From assembly GCA_035624215.1 (NCBI GenBank), contig DASPRY010000136.1, positions 1 to 64,000 of the forward strand: a stretch of DNA of 64,000 nt, read 5' to 3'. Origin of the DNA: JAFAGX01 sp035624215 (GTDB lineage Bacteria; Acidobacteriota; Terriglobia; Terriglobales; Acidobacteriaceae). Below the pieces are notes generated by a model, which worked only from the letters and a program-made list of their open reading frames with translations, ran no database searches and had not been told where the DNA came from. Shown here piece by piece: positions 8,548 through 17,393 of the stretch (position 1 is the stretch's first letter; every line of letters starts with the position of its first letter). The translations under genes and the position numbers were made by a program.

Positions 8548-9774
8548 TCATGGTGCGTTGTCCTGAGGCTCGCGGGTGAGTTGAGGATCGGGCACGGGCT
8601 GGGCTTCGAGCTCCTGATGCCGCTTTTCACGAGCGGCATTTTCGTTTTGCGTGAACTTCTGCATTTCAGCTTTAGCTTCTTCCACACGGCCCAGGCGCTG
8701 CAGAATCTGGCCGCGGACGTAGTGGATGCTCGAGCTTTGCGGACTTAGGCGTCCAGCCGCATCGATTTGAGTCAGCGCCGAACTCAACTTGCCTTCGCGT
8801 AGATAAACCCTAGCCAACTGGAAATGAGAACTGGCCAGTTGGGAATCACGCTGCAAGGCTTTGAGAAACATTTTTTCGGCTTCCTGATCCTGCTGTTGCA
8901 AAGAGGAAATTGAGCCGAGCTGATCGTAGTCGTAGGCGACATCCGGTTCGATAGCGATGTCTTTCAGGAACTCGTTCCTGGCCTGCTCGAAATCCTGCTT
9001 TTTGAGGTATGCCATTCCGAGATTGAAATGCAGGAAAGGAAGTTTGGGATCGGCTTTTTCGGCAAGGGTCAGTTCTGTGATGGCATCATCGTATTCCTGG
9101 CGATTCAAATGTGCCTTCCCCATAAGGAGATGAAACTCGGGAGAATCTCCGCCAATTTCCACCAACCGCGTCAGGGCACGGTGTTCGAGGTCTTTGCGGC
9201 CGGCGTTCCCGGCTGCGACGCCCAAAACGTATAGATAGTTCAGCTGATCCAAAGCCCGAGGCCAGAGCGGCTCAAGGGCGCCGGTGGCTTCGGGATAGCG
9301 CGCATTGAAAAAGTAGCAGAGGCCAAGAAGATAGTGAGCTTGATAGGAGTCGGGGGCATCGCGGACAACCGATTCAAAAGCTGGAATGGCGTTGCGAAAA
9401 TCATTTTGGCGGTAGTAGACAAGCCCAACGTTCAGCCGAATGCCAGCCACGTGGGGCGCCAGGGTCTCCGCTTTCTGCAACATGGGGAGGGCGCGCTGCC
9501 ACTGTTTGCGGCGCATGTAGACCACGCCAAGATTGGCGTAAGCGCCGGCAACTTTGGGATTCAGAGCGAGGACGGAGTGAAAGTCGCGCTCGGCGCCATC
9601 CAGGTCTCCACTTTTGAGCTCGGCCTGTGCGCGCTCGAACAATTGCTGCGGATCAGGAGCTTCGGGTAAGGTGGTTGCGGCTCGGACAGGCGTTTGGCCC
9701 CAAGCGTCGGCAACCTGCAGAAGTAGAAATAGACAAAGAGCAAGAACCAAGGCTCGAAGCACGCAACTTGACAC
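8548..9774 (-). CDS. Exported tetratricopeptide-repeat protein
   Basis: A protein of about 408 residues with an N-terminal hydrophobic export signal (VLRALVLALCLFLLLQ) followed by TPR helical pairs over almost its whole length. Repeats such as GDLDGAERDFHSVLALNPK, AYANLGVVYMRRKQWQRAL and FHLLMGKAHLNRQEYDDAI match the TPR pattern. TPRs mediate protein-protein contacts; the partner is unknown. The product is probably periplasmic or membrane-anchored. I prefer the GTG at 9774, which puts the signal at the N-terminus; the frame is open up to a TTG at 9822. The C-terminus (from about 370) is charged and low complexity. It is divergent from the LacI-family gene. Confidence 0.85.
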   Translation of the reverse strand: MSSCVLRALVLALCLFLLLQVADAWGQTPVRAATTLPEAPDPQQLFERAQAELKSGDLDGAERDFHSVLALNPKVAGAYANLGVVYMRRKQWQRALPMLQKAETLAPHVAGIRLNVGLVYYRQNDFRNAIPAFESVVRDAPDSYQAHYLLGLCYFFNARYPEATGALEPLWPRALDQLNYLYVLGVAAGNAGRKDLEHRALTRLVEIGGDSPEFHLLMGKAHLNRQEYDDAITELTLAEKADPKLPFLHFNLGMAYLKKQDFEQARNEFLKDIAIEPDVAYDYDQLGSISSLQQQDQEAEKMFLKALQRDSQLASSHFQLARVYLREGKLSSALTQIDAAGRLSPQSSSIHYVRGQILQRLGRVEEAKAEMQKFTQNENAAREKRHQELEAQPVPDPQLTREPQDNAP

Positions 9775-9842
9775 TGCTTTCGCTCTCTGCTGTAGTGTCC
9801 GCCAGCAGTAGCGCAATTTCAAGCCAGATGCGCAGGATAGAG

Positions 9843-10901
9843 ATGAAAGGCTCGATGGTGACGATTCGTGATGTGGCCAAGGAGAGCGGTTTTTCCTCGA
9901 CCACGGTTTCCATCGTTCTCAATAACGCTCCGCTGGCGCGGTACATTCCGGGCAGCACAAAAAAAAGAATTGAACGGGCAGCCAAGAAGCTGGGGTACCG
10001 GCCGAACCTGTTTGCCCGTTCCCTACGCGGCAAGCGAAGCCACACGGTCGGGGTGATGGTGTTTGACATGACCGATCCGTATTGCACGCTGGTGCTGCGG
10101 GGGATCGAAAACGCGCTTTACCAAGCGTCTTATCTGCCAATCCTCACGGATGTACACAACGATCGCAGCCGCTTCGAGCGTTATTTGGAAATGCTGCTCG
10201 ACCGGCGAGTGGAAGGTTTGATTGTTTTGGCTAACTGGCTGTTCGTAAATATCGATGTGCTGGCCGATCTGGAAAAGAGCAGTGTACCGACGGTGATGAT
10301 TGGCCGCGAGTTGCAGAACCCCTCGGTGAGCTCGGTAATCGTCGACAATGAAGTGGGCGCCTATACTGCGGTTGAGCATCTGTATTCGCTGGGGCATCGC
10401 AAAATTGCCTTCATTCGCGGGCCGAAGGCGCTGGCGGACAGTGCGCCGCGCTGGAAGGGTGTGCGCGCGTTCGCCAAGGCCAGCGGCCTCGAGTTGGACG
10501 CGCGCTTGTTCCTGGATCTTCCGGAGTCCAGCGAACCTATTTCCAGTTTCGAAGCGGGATATGAGCTGACCGAGGAACTGCTCAAACAGAAGCGTCCGTT
10601 CACTGCCCTCATGGCCTTTGACGACATGACGGCGTTTGGAGCAATCCGCGCGCTCGCCAAAGTGGGACTGCACGTGCCGCAAGATTGTTCGGTGATCGGC
10701 TTCGACGACGTGGCAGTATCCACCCTCTATACACCATCTTTGACGACGGTCCGTCAGCCCATGGCGGCGATGGGCGCCATGGCCGTGAGCATGGCGCTAG
10801 AGGGCGTGAATGCTGTGCTGGAAAAGCGCGAGGTCGCGGCCGTCCACCGAAAAATGGCGCCGGAACTGGTGGTGCGGGAGTCGACACGAAGCCTGGTGTA
10901 G
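9843..10901 (+). CDS. LacI-family transcriptional regulator
   Basis: A 352-residue repressor with the standard layout: an N-terminal helix-turn-helix and hinge (TIRDVAKESGFSSTTVSIVL then RIERAAKKLGYRPN) and a periplasmic-binding-protein-like effector domain from about 65 (SHTVGVMVFDMTDPY, GLIVLANWLF, GFDDVAVSTLYTPSLTTVRQP). I start at the ATG at 9843; an ATG at 9855 is equally credible because most relatives begin just before TIRDV. The next gene on the same strand is a large TonB-dependent receptor, and an 18-base palindrome with a central CG overlies its promoter. It therefore probably controls uptake of a sugar or glycan. The ligand is not predictable from the sequence. Confidence 0.95.
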   Translation: MKGSMVTIRDVAKESGFSSTTVSIVLNNAPLARYIPGSTKKRIERAAKKLGYRPNLFARSLRGKRSHTVGVMVFDMTDPYCTLVLRGIENALYQASYLPILTDVHNDRSRFERYLEMLLDRRVEGLIVLANWLFVNIDVLADLEKSSVPTVMIGRELQNPSVSSVIVDNEVGAYTAVEHLYSLGHRKIAFIRGPKALADSAPRWKGVRAFAKASGLELDARLFLDLPESSEPISSFEAGYELTEELLKQKRPFTALMAFDDMTAFGAIRALAKVGLHVPQDCSVIGFDDVAVSTLYTPSLTTVRQPMAAMGAMAVSMALEGVNAVLEKREVAAVHRKMAPELVVRESTRSLV

Positions 10902-10944
10902 GTTAATTGGATCCCGGTCTTCCCCGGCTCAGGCATTTTTTCGC

Positions 10945-10974
10945 TTGACTACGATCGTCCATTTACAGCACTAT
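10945..10974 (+). promoter_or_regulatory. Candidate promoter of the TonB-dependent receptor gene
   Basis: A -35-like TTGACT at 10945-10950 is followed after 18 bases by CACTAT at 10969-10974. The -35 is good (5/6) and the -10 weak (3/6), as is common for regulated promoters. It lies about 110 bases upstream of the receptor ATG and is overlapped at its -10 end by the LacI-type palindrome. Confidence 0.4.
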
Positions 10975-10989
10975 TAACACGTTTTAATA
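10972..10989. promoter_or_regulatory. LacI-type operator palindrome
   Basis: The 18 bases TATTAACACGTTTTAATA form a palindrome with only one mismatched pair (positions 7 and 12) and a central CG step at 10980/10981. A CG-centred palindrome of this length is the usual form of LacI/GalR-family operators. It sits between the LacI-family gene and the TonB receptor, overlapping the candidate -10, which is the expected position for repression. Confidence 0.65.
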
Positions 10990-11080
10990 AGGCATTTTTG
11001 AGAGGCCGGGGTGGGGCTCAATTTACCGGCAAGTGTTGGACCTGGCTATTCCTGATTTCCTTTCGCAAACGGAGTTGACT

Positions 11081-14000
11081 ATGAGATCCCGTCTGGCGTG
11101 CTGGTGGATTGTTCTATTCGCTTGCAGTCTTCCGGTTGGTTTGTTGGCGCAAGACACAGCTTCGATCACCGGCATGGTGACCGATCCCACGGGGGCTGCG
11201 ATTGCCAAGGCTCAAGTGACGGTCAAGAATCCTGATCGCGGCATCAACCGAGTTACGTCGACTAACGGCGATGGAAATTACCTGATCAGCGCCGTGCCGC
11301 CGGGAACATATACGCTGTCGATTGCCGCGCAAGGGTTCAAAAAATTCGACGCGCAGGGGATCATTCTGCGCGTGGCACAGAAAGCCCGTGTGGACGCAAC
11401 CCTGGAGGTTGGCTCGCAAAACACCGAGATCACGGTGGAGGGCACAGCGGTCGCGCAGGTGGAGACGCAATCGAACGAAGTTGCGGGAACGATCACCGGC
11501 AAAGAGATCAGCCAGCTGCAACTCAATGGCCGCGTGTTTACCCAACTGGTTACGTTAACACCTGGGATTACGAATCAGACGGGCTCCTCCGAAGGCCAGT
11601 ACGGCATCACCGCGAACGTGAACTACAGCGTGAACGGCGGCCGCCTGGAGTACAACAACTGGGAACTCGATGGCGGCGACAACATGGACAACGGCAGCAA
11701 TTCAACGCTGAACGTCACCCCGAGCATCGATGCCATCGGCGAGGTGCGAGTGCTTACCTCGAATTACGGAGCACAGTACGGGCGCAATGCGTCTGGCACG
11801 ATTGAAACCGAGACCAAGTCAGGAACCAACCACTTCCACGGCGACGCCTATGAGTTTGTGCGCAACGACATGTTCAATGCCACGCCGGAGTTCCAGAGCG
11901 CTCCGCCTTCGTACAAGAAAAACGATTTCGGATATACCATTGGCGGGCCGATTTACATTCCAGGGCACTACAACACGGACAAGAGCAAGACTTTCTTTTT
12001 CTGGTCGCAGGAATGGCGGCGGGACCGGGTTCCCGGGCAAAGCTTTAATGTGGTTGTTCCGTCGACAGCCGAACGGTCGGGGAATTTCAGCGATCTTTGT
12101 CCGGCCGCAGGAACGCAATTCCAGCGCACGGATACGACGGGCGCGGCAGGGCCTTATTTCCCGGATTGCCCGGCGTCCAGCCTCGGCCCGCTGATAGGGG
12201 CGAACCAGTTCTACAATACGTTTCCCAATAACCAGGTCTCAATTAGTCCCACCGCCGCACCGCTGCTGGGGCTGATCCCGGAACCTAATAGCGGATCGAA
12301 CCTTTTTGTAGCTGCGCCTTCTCAGCCTACCAACTGGCGGGAAGAACTGGTGCGAGTGGACCACAACTTCAGCGATCGCCTGCGGGCCATGTTCCGCTAT
12401 GCCCACGATTCGTGGGCTACGGTAACAGCAACACCTCTGTGGAGCGACGGGACCAGCTTCCCCACCGTGGAAACCAATTTTGTCGGACCGGCGACAGCAC
12501 TGGTTGCGCGCCTGACGGCTACGGCGTCGCCTACTTTGCTCAATGAGTTCGTGTTCAGCTACACCACAGATCACATCATCCTTAACAACACCGGGACGCC
12601 AAACCCGAATGCGTGGAAACGTCCGGCGAATTACAGCATTGGAAGTCTGTTTCCGGCGGCAGGAAACGGTGGAGCGCTACCCGGAATCAGCGTGGCCAGC
12701 GGCTTTGGTGGGGCGTACGGCAGTACCGGATTCTCGGAAGACCCCGGTTTCGTTCCCAATGGGCCTTACAACGCAAATCCAACCTACACCTACCGGGATA
12801 ACGTGACTAAAATTGTCGGCGCACACAATCTGCAGTTTGGGGCGTATTTTGTTGCCGCACAGAAGAACGAGCTCACAGGCACAGTCCCTTCCATTAACGG
12901 ATTTCTTACGTTTGATCCCACTTCCCCGGTGTCCGTAGGAAACCCGTTTGCCGACCTGTTAATGGGCAACATTGCGAACTACGAACAAGCCAGCGACCGG
13001 GCCAAATACTACAACCGTTACAAGATACTAGAGCCATATTTCCAGGATGATTTTCACGCCACCAAACGGCTGACATTAAATCTTGGGTTGAGAGTCAGTC
13101 TTTTTGGCACGTATCGCGAGAAGTACCTGCACGCCTACAACTTCGATCCCCAGACGTGGAATCCGGCAAAAGCCCCGCAGGTGGATGATGGTAACGGCGA
13201 CATCACGGGACAGGCGGGTGCAATTGTGCCAGGCACAGGAGATCCCTTCAACGGCATCGTGCAATGCGGCACGAGTGGAGTCCCGATCGGGTGTATGAAA
13301 GGGCACCTGTTTAATCCGGCGCCTCGCCTCGGCTTCGCCTTCGATCCGAAAGGGGATGGGAAGTGGGCGATTCGCGGCGGCTACGGAATCTTCTATGAAC
13401 ACACGAATGGAAACGAATCCAACACCGAAGCTCTGGAGAGCGCACCACCTCTGATTCAGACACCCACGCAGTTCAACATTGTGGGATACAACAACATTGG
13501 AGGCCAATCCGGCCTGCTATTCCCGCTAAATGTTGTCTCGATTCCCAATCAGGCTACGTGGCCTTACGTGCAGCAATGGCACTTCGACATTCAACACGAC
13601 GTTGCCCGGAACACAGTAGCGACACTTGCCTATGTGGGCAGCAAAGGCACGCACCTCGGACGCAAGTACGAGCTTAACCAATTGCAGGAGGTTCCGGCGT
13701 CGCAGAACCCGTATCTTGCGACGGGCACTCCGATTGGCGCCGCAGATTGCGGCAGCGTTGCTGAGAGCATAAACGGAGCAGGTCAGGTCGCGGTCGCGGC
13801 GACGGTGAACGGCGTTCCGTATACAGGAACGACCGGAGGGCAGGTAGCGACCAATCTTGCGGTGGCCTGCGCTTTCGATGCCAACCCGTTTCGTCCTTAC
13901 CGCGGATTAGGTGACGTCACGCGTCTCGATAACGGGGCCTCCTCCGTCTATCATGCGCTGCAAGCTGAGCTACGGCGATCTGTGGGGAAACTACAGATGA

Positions 14001-14758
14001 ATGTGTCCTATACCTTTAGCCACTCAATCGACGATGCTTCCGATGGCGGTTTGTTTGGCGATGGCGGCATTCTGAATGCGTTTGATTTCCCGGCATTCCG
14101 AGCCTCCTCGAACTTCGACCAGCGGCACACATTTACCTCGAGCGCCATTTATGATTTGCCGCTCCTCAAAGGCGCAGGCTTGATGAACAAGCTGCTAGGC
14201 AATTGGGAGCTGTCAGGAATCGGGCAGTGGGAGACCGGGACGCCTTTCAGTGTTTACAACAGCGCGGCGAATCCTGACAATGCCGGCTTGGGCAATGGCG
14301 TCGCTTCAAGCGCAGGGGCAGGACAATCCTATGCCAATGTGATCTCGAACCCATACCAGAACATTCCGCAGTATTCGCCAGCGACTGGTTTTGGGCCGTA
14401 CATTGCAAACCCGAATGCGTTTGCTGCACCGGTGGGGTTGACGCTGGGAGATACCGGCAGGAATTTCCTACGTAATCCCGGACACTGGAATATTGACATG
14501 GCCCTGTTCAAGCACTTCCCGATCAAGGAGAGCCTAGCGTTTGAGTTCCGCGCCGAGGCTTTCAACATCTTCAATCACGTGGAGTGGGGTCCCTTGGCCG
14601 GTGATCAGGGCGGGGCTGCGGGAAGCGCGGGATTTTCGTCGAGCACCGGGAGCTTTGTTCCCGGTCCGTACAATTTCCCGGGGGCGCCAAACTTTCTACA
14701 AACGGGCACTACTTACAGCCCGCGAATTCTGCAGCTAGGAGCAAAGTTCCTGTTCTAG
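11081..14758 (+). CDS. Oar-like TonB-dependent receptor with carboxypeptidase-regulatory domain
   Basis: A 1225-residue outer-membrane protein. After a signal peptide (MRSRLACWWIVLFACSLPVG) come a carboxypeptidase-regulatory-like beta domain at about 25-105 (GMVTDPTGAAIAKAQVTVKN, GNYLISAVPPGTYTL), a plug domain at about 115-270 (ELDGGDNMDNGSN, EVRVLTSNYGAQYGRNASG), and a large beta-barrel that ends in aromatic-rich LQLGAKFLF, as needed for outer-membrane insertion. Such receptors are strongly expanded in Acidobacteria and are thought to import glycans or other large molecules with TonB energy. The ATG at 11081 has GGAG six bases upstream. It follows a LacI-family regulator and a matching operator. 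The substrate is unknown. Confidence 0.95.
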   Translation: MRSRLACWWIVLFACSLPVGLLAQDTASITGMVTDPTGAAIAKAQVTVKNPDRGINRVTSTNGDGNYLISAVPPGTYTLSIAAQGFKKFDAQGIILRVAQKARVDATLEVGSQNTEITVEGTAVAQVETQSNEVAGTITGKEISQLQLNGRVFTQLVTLTPGITNQTGSSEGQYGITANVNYSVNGGRLEYNNWELDGGDNMDNGSNSTLNVTPSIDAIGEVRVLTSNYGAQYGRNASGTIETETKSGTNHFHGDAYEFVRNDMFNATPEFQSAPPSYKKNDFGYTIGGPIYIPGHYNTDKSKTFFFWSQEWRRDRVPGQSFNVVVPSTAERSGNFSDLCPAAGTQFQRTDTTGAAGPYFPDCPASSLGPLIGANQFYNTFPNNQVSISPTAAPLLGLIPEPNSGSNLFVAAPSQPTNWREELVRVDHNFSDRLRAMFRYAHDSWATVTATPLWSDGTSFPTVETNFVGPATALVARLTATASPTLLNEFVFSYTTDHIILNNTGTPNPNAWKRPANYSIGSLFPAAGNGGALPGISVASGFGGAYGSTGFSEDPGFVPNGPYNANPTYTYRDNVTKIVGAHNLQFGAYFVAAQKNELTGTVPSINGFLTFDPTSPVSVGNPFADLLMGNIANYEQASDRAKYYNRYKILEPYFQDDFHATKRLTLNLGLRVSLFGTYREKYLHAYNFDPQTWNPAKAPQVDDGNGDITGQAGAIVPGTGDPFNGIVQCGTSGVPIGCMKGHLFNPAPRLGFAFDPKGDGKWAIRGGYGIFYEHTNGNESNTEALESAPPLIQTPTQFNIVGYNNIGGQSGLLFPLNVVSIPNQATWPYVQQWHFDIQHDVARNTVATLAYVGSKGTHLGRKYELNQLQEVPASQNPYLATGTPIGAADCGSVAESINGAGQVAVAATVNGVPYTGTTGGQVATNLAVACAFDANPFRPYRGLGDVTRLDNGASSVYHALQAELRRSVGKLQMNVSYTFSHSIDDASDGGLFGDGGILNAFDFPAFRASSNFDQRHTFTSSAIYDLPLLKGAGLMNKLLGNWELSGIGQWETGTPFSVYNSAANPDNAGLGNGVASSAGAGQSYANVISNPYQNIPQYSPATGFGPYIANPNAFAAPVGLTLGDTGRNFLRNPGHWNIDMALFKHFPIKESLAFEFRAEAFNIFNHVEWGPLAGDQGGAAGSAGFSSSTGSFVPGPYNFPGAPNFLQTGTTYSPRILQLGAKFLF

Positions 14759-14802
14759 GATGAGACGATTGGCTGCGTTTGGAAGCCCGAGAGTTGAGAA
14801 CC

Positions 14803-15090
14803 TTACTTGAGATAGGCGCGCACCAGGCCGATCAGATCTTCGGTTAACTCTTCTGGAGTTTCTTTTGCACGATCCGGATGTGTAATGTGCAGACGGACGT
14901 GGTCCTCGAGAATCTCCGCCATCAAACTGTTGACCGCGCCGCGAATGGCAGCGAGCAGCATCAGGATGTCAGCACACTCGTCGCCTTCCGCCACCGAACG
15001 CTCCACCGCGTCAACCTGACCGGCAAGCCGCCGGATGCGTGACAACAGCTTTTGTTTTTCCCTGGGGATGTGGGGCGATTTTTCTGGCAT
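14803..15090 (-). CDS. RcnR/FrmR/CsoR-family metal- or aldehyde-sensing repressor
   Basis: A 95-residue all-helical repressor. IPREKQKLLSRIRRLAGQV and ECADILMLLAAIRGAVNSLM are diagnostic of the CsoR/RcnR/FrmR family. By alignment, His7, Cys39, His64 and His68 occupy the four positions (His3, Cys35, His60, His64) of the nickel/cobalt sensor RcnR; FrmR, which senses formaldehyde, shares most of them, so the ligand cannot be fixed. I start at the ATG at 15090; the upstream extension to 15210 is not family-like. A G-tract operator of the family lies 44 bases upstream over a perfect TATAAT, so it is probably autoregulated. No efflux (rcnA) or formaldehyde dehydrogenase gene is adjacent. Confidence 0.9.
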   Translation of the reverse strand: MPEKSPHIPREKQKLLSRIRRLAGQVDAVERSVAEGDECADILMLLAAIRGAVNSLMAEILEDHVRLHITHPDRAKETPEELTEDLIGLVRAYLK

Positions 15091-15133
15091 CTGATTTTTC
15101 CTGTTTGCGGGCGCCTGCGCCGAGAGAGAACGC

Positions 15134-15157
15134 ATACCGTAGGGGGGTATTATACGG
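15134..15157 (-). promoter_or_regulatory. G-tract operator overlapping the -10 of the RcnR-like gene
   Basis: On the plus strand a G6 tract (15142-15147) is flanked by ATACC (15134-15138) and GGTAT (15146-15150), and more widely by CCGTA (15137-15141) and TACGG (15153-15157). A run of G or C bases inside short AT-rich inverted repeats is how RcnR, FrmR and CsoR operators look. On the minus strand the same DNA holds a perfect -10, TATAAT (15154 to 15149), so the bound repressor would block its own promoter. I saw no clear -35. Confidence 0.65.
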
Positions 15158-15219
15158 CGTGGCAAGACGAGAAAGCGAGGCCAACTGGAGTATCCCGTTC
15201 TCAACCCCACCGCGGGAGG

Positions 15220-16332
15220 CTAGAGGGTTCGTTTGAACAGGGGCGTGGCGATCGCCAAGGTGATGGCCGCAAAGATAGAGAGATAGATCATGTCCGGAAC
15301 AATGGCTCCCAATCCGGTTTCTTTCAACAGCAGAGATTTGAAGCCATGCACCGCGTAGGTGAAGGGGTCGGCCACGGCAATGGTTCTTAGCCACCGGGGG
15401 AAGGCCTGCACCGGATAAATGGAGCCACTCGGGAAAAACAGCAGTGTATTAAGAATGCCGAAAATGGCCCGCGGGACCAGCGGATCCTCCACTCGCACCA
15501 TAAGCAGGAACATAAAAGTGTTGAAGGCGAGTGAGGTGAGGAGAATCATGATCAGCAGGCCGAGTATGGTGGAGGGATGGAAAACCGTCCCGACGCCAGC
15601 CAGAAGCGAACCGATAATGGTGATGACCACTCCGGTCATGACCGCCTTAATGGCGCCAGCGCCATTGAGGCCGAATACCAGCTCGGTTTTGGTGATGGGC
15701 GTAACCAGGTATCCTTCGTGCACGCCTCGCGCCTTATCGTCAATGTAGAGCATGCCGCCACCAATCATCACCGAGACAAACATGGCCAGCGTGATTGAGC
15801 CGGGCAGCAGATATTTCATGTATTCGATATAGGGATAGAGTTCGACAATCTGCAGGACTGTCTGCTGCAGAATGCGGGGTTCGACCGTCGGCTGATTTAA
15901 CGCGTTGGTGATGCCGGTAAGCTCGTCTTCCAGGGTCGAGCTCATGAAGTTGTCACTGTTGTCGACAACCAGGGCGATACGCGGTTGGTCCTGCTCATAG
16001 ACGCGGCGTGAATATTGCGGCGGGATGATGACCGCACCTTGAATCTTGCCGTTGCGCACGTCTTCCATAGCGGTTTTTGGATCGCGGTAATAGACCGGCT
16101 CGAAGGTGCGCATGTTGGCCCGGACCGAGTCAAACGCCTCGCGGATTTTGAGGGCTTGGGTACCTCCGTCCTGATCGACCAGGCCGAGTTTGGCATCGCG
16201 AATTTTGCCGCCAAAGGCGTTGCCCAGCACGATGAGCTGCACCAAGGGGAAAATCATCGATGCCATCATTAAAGCCGGGGAACGGAAGAACTTGCGCATT
16301 TCGCGCTCGATGATGGCGAACATTCGATTCAT
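15220..16332 (-). CDS. ABC-2 type transporter permease
   Basis: A 370-residue inner-membrane permease with one N-terminal segment (MFAIIEREMRKFFRSPALMM then a hydrophobic stretch), a large extracytoplasmic loop at about 45-170 and five C-terminal membrane segments. This is the layout of the ABC-2 (YhhJ/YbhR/YbhS) export family. Its ATG overlaps the ATPase gene stop by four bases. Together with the ATPase and HlyD-like subunit upstream it forms a drug or metabolite exporter; only one permease gene is present, so it would act as a homodimer. It is the last gene of the coupled tetR operon. The substrate is unknown. Confidence 0.92.
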   Translation of the reverse strand: MNRMFAIIEREMRKFFRSPALMMASMIFPLVQLIVLGNAFGGKIRDAKLGLVDQDGGTQALKIREAFDSVRANMRTFEPVYYRDPKTAMEDVRNGKIQGAVIIPPQYSRRVYEQDQPRIALVVDNSDNFMSSTLEDELTGITNALNQPTVEPRILQQTVLQIVELYPYIEYMKYLLPGSITLAMFVSVMIGGGMLYIDDKARGVHEGYLVTPITKTELVFGLNGAGAIKAVMTGVVITIIGSLLAGVGTVFHPSTILGLLIMILLTSLAFNTFMFLLMVRVEDPLVPRAIFGILNTLLFFPSGSIYPVQAFPRWLRTIAVADPFTYAVHGFKSLLLKETGLGAIVPDMIYLSIFAAITLAIATPLFKRTL

Positions 16333-17393
16333 GGCTGTAATCCTGGCCTCTGGGGCATGACGAAAGCGTAGGCTTTTTGCAGCTCATCGCGGAGCTGACG
16401 TCCGGTGTAGTGGACAAAAACGTCGTCCAGCGTGGTGTTTTGCACGGAGAGCGATTTCACGGGAATGCCGGCTTGCACGGCTGCCTCAACCAACTCCGTA
16501 GTAGTTTGCGATCCGTTGCTGCTCAGGACGCGGTACATGCCGGCGGATTCGTTCTGAACCGCGGTCACGGCGCTGAGCTGCTTGAGACGTTCTTCCCAGT
16601 TTGCCGGGGGATTGTCGAATTGCACTTCGATCACATTGGATCCGGGCACGCTGGCCTTGAGCGCGGCTGGCGTGTCGAGAGCCACGAGTTTGCCGTGATC
16701 GACAATGGCAACCCGGTGGCAGAGGCGGTCGGCTTCGTCCATGTAATGAGTGGTGATCAGAATCGTGAGCTTGCGGTGGGCTTTGATGTTGGTCAGCATC
16801 TCCCAAACTGCGACACGCGAGACGGGATCGAGTCCGGTTGTGGGTTCATCGAGAAAAAAGATTTGGGGGCTGTGAACCAAGCCGCGAGCGATCTCCAGCC
16901 GGCGGCGCATGCCACCGGATAAAGTCTTGGTCTGGGCATTCCGCCATTTCGTCAGATCGACTAATTCCAGAAGTTCGTCAATGGCGGCTTTCCGCTTTTT
17001 TGCGGGGACATCGTAGAGTTTGGCGTAGATGTTCAAGTTCTCTTCGATGGTGAGATCGAGATCGCTGGTCAGCGCCTGAGGAATTACGCCGATGACCCGG
17101 CGCACGGCATCGGGTTCCTTCTGAACGTCATGGCCGGCGATGCGCGCGGTGCCCGCGGTAATCGGAATGAGCGTGGTCATCATGCGGATCAATGTGGATT
17201 TTCCGGCGCCGTTGGGACCGAGCAGGCCGAAAATCTCCTCGTCCTTCACCTGGAAAGAAATGTCATCAACGGCGGTGAAGTCGCCATACTTTTTGACAAT
17301 GTGGTCGACTTCAATGGCGTTGGGAAGAAGATTGCCCGTGGGGCCGTGACCGTTGGCCGGCGAGATGCCGTTGCTCTGCAGATCGGCGATCAC
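16329..17393 (-). CDS. ABC transporter ATP-binding protein (DrrA/YbhF-like)
   Basis: A 354-residue ATPase. Walker A is GPNGAGKST at residues 59-67, the signature is LSGGMRRRLEIARGL, Walker B IFFLDEPTTGLD, and the switch His lies in LITTHYMDEAD. The C-terminal extension from about 240 (VIEVQFDNPPANWEERL, TTLDDVFVHYTGR) is typical of the DrrA-type ATPases that drive ABC-2 permeases in drug export. The first 25 residues are a variable extension. Both ends are ATGA overlaps, with hlyD upstream and the permease downstream, so translation of the complex is coupled. Confidence 0.95.
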   Translation of the reverse strand: MIADLQSNGISPANGHGPTGNLLPNAIEVDHIVKKYGDFTAVDDISFQVKDEEIFGLLGPNGAGKSTLIRMMTTLIPITAGTARIAGHDVQKEPDAVRRVIGVIPQALTSDLDLTIEENLNIYAKLYDVPAKKRKAAIDELLELVDLTKWRNAQTKTLSGGMRRRLEIARGLVHSPQIFFLDEPTTGLDPVSRVAVWEMLTNIKAHRKLTILITTHYMDEADRLCHRVAIVDHGKLVALDTPAALKASVPGSNVIEVQFDNPPANWEERLKQLSAVTAVQNESAGMYRVLSSNGSQTTTELVEAAVQAGIPVKSLSVQNTTLDDVFVHYTGRQLRDELQKAYAFVMPQRPGLQP

